Positions 6,483-14,682 of a stretch of 18,956 bases of DNA are shown piece by piece. The stretch is from contig CAZVXE010000027.1 in NCBI GenBank assembly GCA_964630765.1, positions 1 to 18,956 of the forward strand, given 5' to 3'. Both the position numbers and the translations under genes were made by a program. Positions within the stretch are counted from its first letter, which is position 1, and the number at the start of each line of letters is the position of its first letter. The stretch is from Methanofastidiosum sp964630765 (GTDB taxonomy: Archaea; Methanobacteriota_B; Thermococci; Methanofastidiosales; Methanofastidiosaceae). The notes below the pieces were generated by a model. The model worked only from the letters and a program-made list of their open reading frames with translations, searched no databases and was not told the DNA's origin.

Positions 6483-9311
6483 TTATCCCGATTTTAAGAA
6501 TTCTAGTTCTCCATAAATCTCCTTATATTTCCCTAAAGCTACTGGGGCGCCTATCAGTAATCTTCTAGCTGTGTTGTAAACGCTTGGCATTTTCTCCGGC
6601 GTTATATTTGACATGATGTCAATAAGAGCCTTGACTAGCTCCAAATGATGCTTTTCTTCCATATCATCAATATTTCCAAACACCTTTATTGCGTTGACAG
6701 CTGTATATTCATTTATTGCAGAAAGCTTTATGATTGCGTCCTTTAAGAAATTTCTTCCTTCTTCAGTTTCTAAAGACTTTTTTCTATTGTGGGCAAATTG
6801 AACATAAAGTGCTCTTTGATCGTTTGACTGCTCTATTCTAAATGAGTCAGAGCTTTCAATTCTTTTAATAATTTTTATAGTGTCTTCACTGCTGTTTGAT
6901 GCGATAATTCCAAGAAATGACTCCCAGCTTACAAGATTCTTTTTTGACCTCTCTTCGATTGTTTTCAAGACTTCCAGTTTATCTCTCGCAGAACTATTGA
7001 GATACAACGAAAAAGCTGTTAATTTATCTGTTGCGGAATCTGATTGATAAAGCTGTTCTTTTATAATTTTGTGGATATCTTCAGTATCTAAAGTAGCTAA
7101 TAAAGATAAAGAAGCATTTTTTACTTGTCTTCTTTTAATTTCAAGACTCTTAGTTTCGATATAAGTTTTACCTGAACAAGAGGTATTGTATTTTTTGTAG
7201 ATTTCTATAAGTTCTTTTTTGTATTTTTTTGCGATTGCTTCCATTATTTTCTTTTTAACATCGTACATTTTCGTATAGTGGTGTGCAAATTTCTTATCGT
7301 CGACAGATTCAAATATTGCAAGGAACTGCCCCCCCACTTTCTCCATTAGGGCTTCTTCTGAAATTAGTTCATAATAAATGTCGATTAATTCTGTAATTGG
7401 CTCAAGCTCTAAATTATCCAAAAGTCTCATTTTTTCTCTATCTAAAAGTTTGTAAAATGCGACATATTTAGCTATCAGATTTTTGTCTTTTCTTATTTGA
7501 GAGATAAGACCCTCTAAATCTGTATCATAGTTAATCTTTCCATAAAACGAGTAATCTCTGTTCAATGAGATAAAGTGAGCTTCTGGTATATCTTCAAATA
7601 CTACCCTGGCCTCTGAACTATCAATCTTCTTAACGACCTCAATAATATCATTGCCTTTTTGGTCTACAACTGCAATTTTTAATGGAAAAGTCCAATATAT
7701 CCCTTCTTTTGGTGCAAGCTGTTTTAGTTCAAGTGTCAATCTCCTTAGTTTGGCATCATATCTAGATTTAATGTCAACTGTAGGAAATCCTGTTTGTTTT
7801 AACCACTGTTTGGCCATTTTGGAAAAATTCATGTTTGAAACTTCTTCCATTGCCTTAATCCAATCCTCTGTTGTTGCATTTCCATGACTGAATCTCTTAT
7901 GATACAAATCCAAAGCTTTGACGAACTTTTCTTTTCCCATAAAAGTTTCAATCATTTTTACAAATTCAGGGGCTTTGACATAGGTAACCCCTGTAATAAG
8001 CTCGTTTGGATCGTTAAATCCATCTGGCAGTATAGGCATTACAGATGAACCTTGATCAGATGTAAACGTACCGCTGCTTGGTGCCAAAAGCGTTAATACA
8101 GTTTTTAATCTCCCGTAATCTTTTCCAAAAAGAAATTCATGGTACTGTTTTTCAATTATTACTGTAACTGCCTCGTTAAGCCAAATTTGGAACGGATCCT
8201 TTCCAGTCACCTCTGAGCCGTTTAGATTGTGATAGTATTCATGCACTTTTACTGAAACCATATACTCAAAGCCATTGTCAGTCATGTCGTTGAAAGGCAT
8301 AATTCTATTGGTACTAATTGTTGTATTCCCAACATTTTCCATTCCACCAAAATCAGAGTTTTGCATTCCAATTTCACGATAAACTGTGCCCGTGTATTTA
8401 TAGCCAGGAATGATCTTCTTATTCTGCTCTAGCAATTTTTTTCTTATTAGTTGAAGTTTTTCATTATTTCCTTCAATCTTCATTTTTTCTCTATCGTCTA
8501 TAAGTAACTTCATTTCATTTCGGATATCTATATTATCATATTGGTTAGGCCCAGTGAAAAGATATGTCCAGATTACACAGTCATGTAGAACGTCCAAAGC
8601 TTTTTCTGCAATTTCTTTTTTTGAGTTTGGCGGAACGAGAAATTCTAGCATAAAAGTATGGCCACCTGGATACTCAACTTCTCTTTTAAAAGTTGAATAT
8701 GTTCCAACACCTAAGAAGAAAAGATACGGAGCCATTGGAGTTATTATATTGGCATATTTTATTTTATCTCTTCCACTGCCAATAGAATGCCTTTCTTCTA
8801 CAATATCTCCATTCGTTATGATATTCGTGTATCTTTCATCTGCAATAATTGTAGTTGTGTAAGTACATTTTGCCATCATATCGTCAAAACATGGAACAAG
8901 TCTTTGGAATCCCCACTGCTGGCACTGGGTAATCTGCTGTGGTGGTGCCCCTGGAGGTGTTTCATCATAATATAGTCCCTCTAAGATATTTTTTGTTGGC
9001 CTGCAAATAGTTTCAGAATTAATTACAAACTCTGTATTAGGTGGCAAGGATTTATTAAAAGTTATTATAATTATATTTTCATCAGTTTTATAGTTATATT
9101 CTGTTTGATAGTTTTCTACAGATAAGGATAAGACTTCAAGATTTTTAGCATTCAATTCAAGTTTTGATATAGTAGAGCTCAAAGATTTTGCTCTTAGTTT
9201 TGATTTTACATTTGTGTAAGTATCATAAACATCAAAAATCAAATCCATATGGAGGACCTTGACAGGAAGGTCTTTGAAATCATCAGGGTAGTATTTGAAA
9301 AGCCTTTTCAT
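6483..9311 (-). CDS. M1-family zinc aminopeptidase
   Basis: A 942-residue gluzincin aminopeptidase that should remove N-terminal residues from peptides in the cytosol; no signal peptide is seen. The zinc site is HEYYH (357-361) with the third ligand E380 exactly 18 residues later (WLNEAVTV). The exopeptidase motif is GGMEN (322-326), and Y444 (GVTYVKAPEF) fits the transition-state tyrosine. Domain order is beta-sandwich (1-205), catalytic domain (about 206-510), a small beta-domain (510-600), and a long helical HEAT-like C-terminus (600-942). A charged segment of about 45 residues (258-303) is inserted between the first catalytic helix and the strand leading to GGMEN. The ATG has GGTG five bases upstream. 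It lies 37 bases after the RAD55-like gene and one base before the Nudix gene, as the middle gene of an operon. Confidence 0.95.
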   Translation of the reverse strand: MKRLFKYYPDDFKDLPVKVLHMDLIFDVYDTYTNVKSKLRAKSLSSTISKLELNAKNLEVLSLSVENYQTEYNYKTDENIIIITFNKSLPPNTEFVINSETICRPTKNILEGLYYDETPPGAPPQQITQCQQWGFQRLVPCFDDMMAKCTYTTTIIADERYTNIITNGDIVEERHSIGSGRDKIKYANIITPMAPYLFFLGVGTYSTFKREVEYPGGHTFMLEFLVPPNSKKEIAEKALDVLHDCVIWTYLFTGPNQYDNIDIRNEMKLLIDDREKMKIEGNNEKLQLIRKKLLEQNKKIIPGYKYTGTVYREIGMQNSDFGGMENVGNTTISTNRIMPFNDMTDNGFEYMVSVKVHEYYHNLNGSEVTGKDPFQIWLNEAVTVIIEKQYHEFLFGKDYGRLKTVLTLLAPSSGTFTSDQGSSVMPILPDGFNDPNELITGVTYVKAPEFVKMIETFMGKEKFVKALDLYHKRFSHGNATTEDWIKAMEEVSNMNFSKMAKQWLKQTGFPTVDIKSRYDAKLRRLTLELKQLAPKEGIYWTFPLKIAVVDQKGNDIIEVVKKIDSSEARVVFEDIPEAHFISLNRDYSFYGKINYDTDLEGLISQIRKDKNLIAKYVAFYKLLDREKMRLLDNLELEPITELIDIYYELISEEALMEKVGGQFLAIFESVDDKKFAHHYTKMYDVKKKIMEAIAKKYKKELIEIYKKYNTSCSGKTYIETKSLEIKRRQVKNASLSLLATLDTEDIHKIIKEQLYQSDSATDKLTAFSLYLNSSARDKLEVLKTIEERSKKNLVSWESFLGIIASNSSEDTIKIIKRIESSDSFRIEQSNDQRALYVQFAHNRKKSLETEEGRNFLKDAIIKLSAINEYTAVNAIKVFGNIDDMEEKHHLELVKALIDIMSNITPEKMPSVYNTARRLLIGAPVALGKYKEIYGELEFLKSG

Positions 9312-9348
9312 AAAAACACCGTTAATCTTAGGGCATGATTCGATTTGA

Positions 9349-10167
9349 TTAGGTCTTCTTTGAATTTTTCTTTTTAGAATTATTGGCGGATTTCTTCTTT
9401 TTTGTTTTTTTCTCTTCGATTATAAGAGGTTTTAATCCATCTTTTTGTATGACAAAATTAACCCAATTTGTATAGTGGTCCGCCCCCTTGATTTTTCTGA
9501 TTCTAATCTGTTTTAGAAGAATATCTGAGGCTAAGTAATTTGGGTCGTATCTTAAATCTATAATTCCGTCTACTATATAATCAAATACATCAGCAAAACC
9601 CTCAAATGCCTTAAGCCCATAATGGAGTGTTGAAACAAACAATACATTTCTTTCTTTTGTTCCCCTTGCTCTCCAATTTTTTACAGAATCTACTACCTGA
9701 GATGGGTCAGACAGGGTCATGAATTCAGTCAAAGAATCAATCAATACTATGCCTTTACCATCCATGTTCAGCTCGTCCATTAAACTTACCAATTTATCGG
9801 TAAAGTTGGGCAAGTCATCTGGCTCTCTTAGGACGGTAATACATTTTTGATCATAGTCTGCTTTCATCCTAAAAGAATAACAATCTAAAAATTTTAAAAG
9901 CCCTTTTTCACAAAAATTAGTGATATCCCATCCAAGGCTATTAATATCGGAAAAAACTGAGGGCGGTGGATTATCAAGGGCGACATAGATTACAGGCTCG
10001 CCCCTCTTCAAGAATTTATAGCATAATTCCCCAAGTATTGCAGATTTTCCTGTTCCACCTTCACCAAGAAGCACTAGAAATGAATCTCTTGGAATTCCAT
10101 CAATTATTAAATCATCTAAAAGCTCTATATCTGTTTTAATATTTTGACGTTCTTTGAAACCTTTCAT
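9349..10167 (-). CDS. RAD55/KaiC-like RecA-superfamily ATPase
   Basis: A 272-residue single-domain ATPase of the archaeal RAD55/KaiC-like group, whose members act in signalling, motility or DNA-related assemblies; the role here is unknown. Walker A is GEGGTGKS (35-42). The Walker B strand is GIVLIDSLTEF with D144. After the second strand it reads VALDNPPPS, where KaiC has its catalytic Glu pair, so hydrolysis may be weak. The C-terminus (about 251-272) is a disordered Lys/Asn/Ser tail, a candidate nucleic-acid or membrane contact. The ATG has no Shine-Dalgarno, but a TATA-like box lies about 25 bases upstream, fitting a leaderless first gene. The M1 aminopeptidase and Nudix genes follow on the same strand. 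Confidence 0.85.
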   Translation of the reverse strand: MKGFKERQNIKTDIELLDDLIIDGIPRDSFLVLLGEGGTGKSAILGELCYKFLKRGEPVIYVALDNPPPSVFSDINSLGWDITNFCEKGLLKFLDCYSFRMKADYDQKCITVLREPDDLPNFTDKLVSLMDELNMDGKGIVLIDSLTEFMTLSDPSQVVDSVKNWRARGTKERNVLFVSTLHYGLKAFEGFADVFDYIVDGIIDLRYDPNYLASDILLKQIRIRKIKGADHYTNWVNFVIQKDGLKPLIIEEKKTKKKKSANNSKKKNSKKT

Positions 10168-10187
10168 AAGTATAAATAAGTCTTGAA

Positions 10188-10196
10188 CTATAAAAG
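10188..10196 (-). promoter_or_regulatory. TATA-like box for the RAD55-peptidase-Nudix operon
   Basis: On the minus strand CTTTTATAG is centred 25 bases before the ATG at 10167. No Shine-Dalgarno precedes that ATG, so a leaderless transcript is likely. Confidence 0.5.
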
Positions 10197-10232
10197 AGTA
10201 ATTATTTTGATATTATCATAATTCAAACATAA

Positions 10233-10240
10233 GCTTTAAG
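10233..10240 (+). promoter_or_regulatory. TATA-like box for the acylphosphatase gene
   Basis: GCTTTAAG is centred about 28 bases before the ATG at 10265. The match to a TATA box is only fair, but the spacing fits the leaderless pattern of other plus-strand genes here. Confidence 0.35.
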
Positions 10241-10264
10241 AAATTAAACAGCCAATAAATATCA

Positions 10265-10534
10265 ATGAAGAGGGCAAGAATTTTTGTTTCAGGGGCGGTA
10301 CAAGGGGTATTTTATCGTGCTAATGCCCAAATAGAGGCCCAAAGACTAAAAGTAACTGGTTATGTCAAAAATCTTCTCGATGGGAGAGTAGAAGCTGTTA
10401 TTGAAGGCGAAGATATTTGCGTTAATAAAATGATCGAGTGGTGCGAAGTTGGTCCAAAATACGCAAGAGTCAACAAAGTTGAAGTAGTAAATGAACAATA
10501 CAAAGGGGAGTTCAAAGATTTTTTTATTAGATAA
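10265..10534 (+). CDS. acyP: Acylphosphatase
   Basis: Hydrolyses acyl phosphates such as carbamoyl phosphate or 1,3-bisphosphoglycerate. The 89-residue protein has the normal family length. The phosphate-binding loop is SGAVQGVFYR with catalytic R18. The catalytic Asn is N36 in TGYVKNLLDGRVE. The loop usually reads SGRVQGV, and here the first Arg is Ala, a change outside the catalytic pair. The start MKRARIFVSG is standard. The stop codon abuts the stop of the convergent metallo-beta-lactamase-fold gene with no bases between. Monocistronic and cytosolic. Confidence 0.94.
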   Translation: MKRARIFVSGAVQGVFYRANAQIEAQRLKVTGYVKNLLDGRVEAVIEGEDICVNKMIEWCEVGPKYARVNKVEVVNEQYKGEFKDFFIR

Positions 10535-11386
10535 TCATTGGCATTTAGTATCTTTTCCTAAATGGTATCCTTCAAACTCGATTAATACTTCAAATCCGGT
10601 GTATCCTCTGCAATACATTTTATCGAGTGCAGAATGAAGTTTGAAAGAAGCGTAGTCGCCCGTACAATGAAATCCAAATAGAGTTATGCCATATTTTTTG
10701 AGATAGTCTGCAGTACGAGAGATCTTATTATCATCAGCTGCAACAAGGTGAGTTCCACCAAGAACTAGGAATACATCATCACCGATAAGGTCCTTTGAAT
10801 GCTCAATTGTATTTAATAGCCCAGAATGATTACACCCTAATATCACAACCCCTCCAACATGGGTCTTTATTACTAAAGCTTGATCGTCTACTATCTCATC
10901 ATGATCGTATTTTGAGCCTATTTTCTTTTGGAATATAGTAGATACTTTCTCAAAATCAAAAGTCCTTTCTATTTGACCTGTGGTAAATATCTTCTTAGAC
11001 AATTCAATGCTCTCTTTGGTAAGGGCTATGTCCTGTAAATCTTTTTTCTTAAAAGGGGCGCCAATGTACTTCGGGCCGATATCTGTTTTTTTGTATTTAT
11101 CTTCAAAAATTGAAGGGTGAGCAAATATTTTTGCGTTGGAGTATTTCTTAATTCCCATTAGCCCCCCCGTATGATCATAGTGCCCGTGACTTATGAAGAT
11201 TTTAGATATATCCTCTTTTTTTTCGCCAAATACTTCTAAATTATGATTTAGGACGTCAAAAGTTTTGCCTGTGTCGAAAAGAATTTTCTCTTTATTTTCA
11301 ATTAAAAAACTAAGTCCGTGCTCTCCCCAAAAATTAGAGGAGAGCTTAACATTATTATCTACAACACATTTAATTTTGGAATGCAT
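10535..11386 (-). CDS. Metallo-beta-lactamase-fold hydrolase, COG1237 type
   Basis: A 283-residue MBL-fold protein of the group often annotated as dihydropterin-ribofuranosylaminobenzene phosphate synthase-like (COG1237). The metal motif is HGHYDHTGG, with H67, H69, D71 and H72. Further ligands probably come from GCNHSG (H187) and GFHCTGD (H240). The family features GEHGLSFLIE and LFDTGKT near the N-terminus and LGGTHL (209-214) are present. The archaeal homologue was linked to methanopterin synthesis, but that assignment is uncertain and the substrate here is not known. The ATG overlaps the stop of the Mrp gene as TAATG, so the two are translationally coupled and probably act in one process. 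Confidence 0.85.
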   Translation of the reverse strand: MHSKIKCVVDNNVKLSSNFWGEHGLSFLIENKEKILFDTGKTFDVLNHNLEVFGEKKEDISKIFISHGHYDHTGGLMGIKKYSNAKIFAHPSIFEDKYKKTDIGPKYIGAPFKKKDLQDIALTKESIELSKKIFTTGQIERTFDFEKVSTIFQKKIGSKYDHDEIVDDQALVIKTHVGGVVILGCNHSGLLNTIEHSKDLIGDDVFLVLGGTHLVAADDNKISRTADYLKKYGITLFGFHCTGDYASFKLHSALDKMYCRGYTGFEVLIEFEGYHLGKDTKCQ

Positions 11387-12162
11387 TACAATCCTTCCAG
11401 AAGATTGAATATACCTCCAAGATCTATTTCATATTCTTCTATTTTTCCTTCATCACATAGTTTTGATATCTGTGGATCAATTGGTATTGTTCCCACAGTT
11501 GGAACCCCCATTTTATTATCTTCGCCATTTCCAAATACATTAATTTTTTTACCGCAGTCAGGACAAGTTGCATAGGACATATTTTCTACAACACCTAAAA
11601 TTCTTACATTTAGTTCTTGTGCCATAGATATGGCCTTTTTCACAATTGTTGCAGCAAGGGTCTGGGGAGATGTTACTACTAAAAATCCATCTAATTTTAT
11701 ACTCTGCATTAAAGTCAGCTGTACATCACTTGTACCAGGAGGAAGATCAAATAGCAAATAATCAAGTTCATCCCATATAATATCCGCAAGAAATTGCGAT
11801 ACTGCACCGCTAATCATAGGCCCTCTCCAGATAACGGCGTCTTCATTATTGGGCAAGAGTAAACTCATAGACATTATTTTGATTCCCTTTTCACTTATTA
11901 CTGGCATTATACCAGAGCTTCCCCCTATTGGCTTTTCATTTGTACCGAACATCATTGGTATACTAGGCCCAGTTATATCAAGATCTAGGATACCTACATT
12001 TTTTCCCTGTTTGGCTAGATAAGATGCAATTAAAGAAGTTACAACGGACTTTCCAACTCCTCCCTTACCACTGCCGATAGCTATCTTTTTATCAATCTTT
12101 GACATTCTTTCTTCAATGTTCATCTTTTGAACTTTCAGTTGCTCTTGAAGGTTAGATACCAC
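11386..12162 (-). CDS. mrp: Mrp/NBP35-type Fe-S cluster carrier P-loop ATPase
   Basis: A 258-residue SIMIBI-class ATPase that carries and delivers iron-sulfur clusters. The deviant Walker A is GKGGVGKS (32-39). Other family motifs are ILDLDITGPS (58-67) and FDLPPGTSD (138-146). The bridging-cluster cysteines are C200 and C203 in TCPDCGKK. The GTG at 12162 is the chosen start because GGTGA (minus, 12172-12168) lies five bases before it. An ATG at residue 14 (MNIEER) is less well placed. It leads a two-gene unit with the MBL-fold gene. Together with the [4Fe-4S] aconitase it points to active Fe-S assembly. Confidence 0.94.
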   Translation of the reverse strand: MVSNLQEQLKVQKMNIEERMSKIDKKIAIGSGKGGVGKSVVTSLIASYLAKQGKNVGILDLDITGPSIPMMFGTNEKPIGGSSGIMPVISEKGIKIMSMSLLLPNNEDAVIWRGPMISGAVSQFLADIIWDELDYLLFDLPPGTSDVQLTLMQSIKLDGFLVVTSPQTLAATIVKKAISMAQELNVRILGVVENMSYATCPDCGKKINVFGNGEDNKMGVPTVGTIPIDPQISKLCDEGKIEEYEIDLGGIFNLLEGL

Positions 12163-12191
12163 TTATATCACCATAGAATACTTATTCAATA

Positions 12192-12202
12192 CTATTTAAA
12201 AC
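12192..12202 (-). promoter_or_regulatory. Possible TATA box for the mrp-MBL unit
   Basis: On the minus strand GTTTTAAATAG is centred 35 bases before the GTG start. The predicted start site falls at the edge of the GGTGA Shine-Dalgarno, so either the true box lies slightly farther upstream or the leader is very short. Confidence 0.3.
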
Positions 12203-12268
12203 TTTTTAGATACGCCAATATAGAGAATATTGTAAATATGTAGCCACAATTACATTAAATACAAAACG

Positions 12269-12277
12269 TTTATAAAG
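12269..12277 (+). promoter_or_regulatory. TATA-like box for the exported TPR protein gene
   Basis: TTTATAAAG is centred 29 bases before the ATG at 12302, with no Shine-Dalgarno between. This is one of the clearest leaderless-type promoters in the window. Confidence 0.6.
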
Positions 12278-12301
12278 AAATTTACTACTTATTTATATAG
12301 T

Positions 12302-13696
12302 ATGAACAAATCAATAAGTAGTCTTTTCATATTTTTAATACTATTATCTACTTTTGGGACCTATATTGGCGCCCAAGAGGAGGAAACAAAAAATTTACTA
12401 CCTGAAGTTGCACTTGATTATCCAACTGAAGTAACTCCAAATCAAGAAATTAAAATCACGGTAAAAGTAAAAAATACTGTTAATGATGTAATGTGGGATA
12501 CGCTTGCATACATAGATGAAGATTCAATGACTAAGGAGGCAAAAGCTGCTTTCCAGATTGTTGAAGGCAAAAAATTGTTCCCTGTCAGAATGGACCCAGA
12601 CCAAGAAGAAACTGTTATTCTAACAGTGAAAATTACAACAAAAGCATTGAGTGGAGAATACTTAGTTCCAGTCGTAGTAGCAACTGGAATAGGTGGATGT
12701 AGAGAAGGTTGCGAACCATCTCTATTAACTGTCTTTTCTACTATTAAAATTAAAAGAAATGACCCTTTAATCACTCTAGAATTTGATAAATATCAAATAG
12801 ATATTGAGCAAGGAGTTTGTGAAGTCGAACTAGTAGTACCTTATCTGCCAAATATTCCATTTAGGATTACGAATATTAACAACACTGAATCTGCATATAA
12901 TCTTAAGATGACTGTCACCCAAGACACCCCTATGGTTAAAGGGATAATTGATCCTCCTGTAAATCAAAGCGTCCTTCAGCCTGGCGGGCAAATAACGGGG
13001 TCACTATATATCAGGGCTTCATACGAAGCCCCTATCGGAAATCAAGTGATAAGGGTAAGACTTGCATATGCCGATAAGTATGGCGCGGATTATGATTTAT
13101 TCCGAGACATTACTGTAACAGTTAAAAACGTCGGTAAAAACTACTACGATCAAGGAAAACTTTATTACGATGCATGCGATTATGAGAATGCAAAGATTTC
13201 ATTAGACCAAGCAAAAGTTATTTACCAAGATAATAACAACATACTAGTTGTACAAGAAATCGACAAGTTAATAAAAAGGATGGAAGCAAATGATAAGTTC
13301 ATGCAAGGTCAAAATAGATTTTTCTCCGGTGACCTAAAAAATGCAATAACTTATTATTCTGAAGCAAAGACTCTTTACACCGAAATCAATGACTGCCAAG
13401 CAGTTCAATTATGTGATGATGCTATAAAAGCGGCCAATAGACCTCTTGGAGGAATTCTTGGAGGAGTTTCAGGTTCTGGAGGAGAAAGTATAACTACATT
13501 TTCCATCCACACTATAATTGAAATAGCTCTTGCAATTATTGTTGCAATATTATTGATTATCCTAATTAGAGGTAAAGGTGGAGGCGGAGGTAGAAAATTC
13601 AATCTAAAAGGAAAAATTTCTAGACCATCTCAACAGCCCATATCAAGACCTTCGCAAGAACCAATTAGGCCCATAAGAAAAGAAATGCCTAGGTAA
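12302..13696 (+). CDS. Exported, membrane-anchored protein with TPR-like repeats
   Basis: A 464-residue protein of unknown function. Residues 1-24 form a signal peptide (hydrophobic SLFIFLILLSTFGTYIGA). About 30-275 is beta-rich and resembles the Ig-like/NEW3 modules of archaeal S-layer-related proteins (PTEVTPNQEIKITVKVKNT). About 279-312 and 330-362 form two TPR-like helical pairs (YYDQGKLYYDACDYENAKIS; FMQGQNRFFSGDLKNAITYY). A Gly/Ser linker (382-396) leads to one membrane helix (403-422). A basic tail of about 40 residues contains a tandem ISRPSQ-Q/E-PI repeat. The expected topology is outside for the beta and TPR parts and inside for the tail. Six cysteines (133, 137, 173, 292, 365, 371) lie outside and could pair. 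The gene is monocistronic. It could be a cell-surface adaptor or sensor. Confidence 0.85.
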   Translation: MNKSISSLFIFLILLSTFGTYIGAQEEETKNLLPEVALDYPTEVTPNQEIKITVKVKNTVNDVMWDTLAYIDEDSMTKEAKAAFQIVEGKKLFPVRMDPDQEETVILTVKITTKALSGEYLVPVVVATGIGGCREGCEPSLLTVFSTIKIKRNDPLITLEFDKYQIDIEQGVCEVELVVPYLPNIPFRITNINNTESAYNLKMTVTQDTPMVKGIIDPPVNQSVLQPGGQITGSLYIRASYEAPIGNQVIRVRLAYADKYGADYDLFRDITVTVKNVGKNYYDQGKLYYDACDYENAKISLDQAKVIYQDNNNILVVQEIDKLIKRMEANDKFMQGQNRFFSGDLKNAITYYSEAKTLYTEINDCQAVQLCDDAIKAANRPLGGILGGVSGSGGESITTFSIHTIIEIALAIIVAILLIILIRGKGGGGGRKFNLKGKISRPSQQPISRPSQEPIRPIRKEMPR

Positions 13697-13718
13697 TTTT
13701 TAATATATTACTTTATTT
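13697..13718 (+). terminator. Probable U-tract terminator of the exported TPR protein gene
   Basis: Directly after the stop codon the plus strand reads TTTTTAATATATTACTTTAT and on, T-rich with no clear hairpin. It overlaps the last codons of the convergent hisG gene. Confidence 0.45.
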
Positions 13719-14569
13719 AAAGGATATTCTATTATCCCTTCTGCACCTGCACTTTTTAGTTTCGGTATTAAGTCTCTAATTATTTTTTCGTCGACAATTG
13801 TTTCAACTGCAACCCATCCATCAGAACTCAGATTAGATACAGTGGGCTTTCTCAAGGCAGGCAGAACAGAAATTACCTCTTCAAGATTTGCTTTTTGTAC
13901 GTTCATTTTTACCCCAACCATTGATTCTGCTGCCAATGCACCTTTTAGGAGCAAGAAAAGATCCTCAGTTTTTTTCCTTTTCCAACTGCTTTTCCAGGAT
14001 TCTTTATTGCTTATTAGAACTGTTGTAGATTCTAAGATAGTGTCAAGAACCTTAAGATTGTGAGCTTTAAGTGATGATCCTGTCTCTGTAAGCTCCACTA
14101 TCGCATCGACAAGTTCCGGAACTTTTACTTCAGTTGCACCCCAAGAAAATTCAACGGATGCCTCTATGCCTTTCTGTTCTAAATATTTTTTTGTTATGTT
14201 GACTACTTCAGTTGCAATTCTTTTCCCATTTAGATCTTGAGGTGTCTTTATCTTGGAGGATTCAGAAACAGCTAATACCCATCTCACAGGCTTTAATCCT
14301 TGCTTGGCGTAAACAAGTTTTCCTACATTCACAATATCCGCATTATTTTCAACTACCCAGTCCATTCCTGTTAAACCTATATCGATTATTCCTTTTTCCA
14401 CATATCTTGGAATCTCTTGTGCTCTAATCAACAAGCATTCGATATTTGTATCATCAATAGATGGTTTATATGACCTTGAAGAAATATTAATAGAATATCC
14501 AGCTTTTTTAAACATATTAAGGGTAGACTCTTGTAGGCTACCTTTGGGCAATCCGATCTTAAGCATCAT
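13700..14569 (-). CDS. hisG: ATP phosphoribosyltransferase, long form
   Basis: First step of histidine synthesis: ATP plus PRPP gives phosphoribosyl-ATP. The chosen 289-residue protein is the long, self-sufficient form. The catalytic domain starts LKIGLPKGSLQ, and the PRPP loop is ELTETGSSLKAHNL. The C-terminal 80 residues (VGVKMNVQKANLEEVISVLP onward) form the PII-like domain that binds histidine for feedback inhibition. No hisZ is needed. I chose the ATG at 14569 because GTGAG lies four bases upstream. The GTG at 14578, part of that same motif, would add three residues. AAATATATAAAC (14620-14609) is a good TATA box giving a 19-base leader. No other his gene is in the window, so the pathway is scattered. 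Confidence 0.94.
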   Translation of the reverse strand: MMLKIGLPKGSLQESTLNMFKKAGYSINISSRSYKPSIDDTNIECLLIRAQEIPRYVEKGIIDIGLTGMDWVVENNADIVNVGKLVYAKQGLKPVRWVLAVSESSKIKTPQDLNGKRIATEVVNITKKYLEQKGIEASVEFSWGATEVKVPELVDAIVELTETGSSLKAHNLKVLDTILESTTVLISNKESWKSSWKRKKTEDLFLLLKGALAAESMVGVKMNVQKANLEEVISVLPALRKPTVSNLSSDGWVAVETIVDEKIIRDLIPKLKSAGAEGIIEYPLNKVIY

Positions 14570-14608
14570 TTTACTCACTTTTTAGTATAAAACTCGTCTT
14601 GAAAAACT

Positions 14609-14620
14609 GTTTATATATTT
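14609..14620 (-). promoter_or_regulatory. TATA box for hisG
   Basis: On the minus strand AAATATATAAAC, close to the archaeal consensus, places initiation near 14588 and gives a short leader containing the GTGAG Shine-Dalgarno. Confidence 0.55.
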
Positions 14621-14648
14621 TATGCACCAATCCATAGAATATCTTAGA

Positions 14649-14656
14649 TTATATTT
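14649..14656 (+). promoter_or_regulatory. TATA-like box for the peroxiredoxin-like gene
   Basis: TTATATTT is centred about 30 bases before the ATG at 14683. The TTTATATATTTT further left could also serve this strand, with a leader of about 40 bases. Confidence 0.45.
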
Positions 14657-14682
14657 ACAAAAGAGATAAATAAAAAGAAATC

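Noticed and set aside
9349..9420. T-rich plus-strand run opposite the lysine-rich tail of the RAD55-like gene, as a terminator.
   Set aside because: No plus-strand gene ends before it. The run simply complements the Lys codons.
13014..13031. Perfect 7-base inverted repeat GGGCTTC-ATAC-GAAGCCC.
   Set aside because: It lies in the middle of the TPR-protein coding sequence with no T-tract after it. A chance hairpin is the simpler reading.
13700..14569. Lone hisG as a sign of a broken histidine operon.
   Set aside because: Histidine genes are scattered in many archaea, and this gene is intact.
12171..14641. The short word CCATAGAATA occurs in both the mrp/TPR-protein and the hisG/peroxiredoxin-like intergenic regions.
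   Set aside because: Ten bases in AT-rich sequence can recur by chance. The two copies sit at different distances from the genes, so I do not call an operator.
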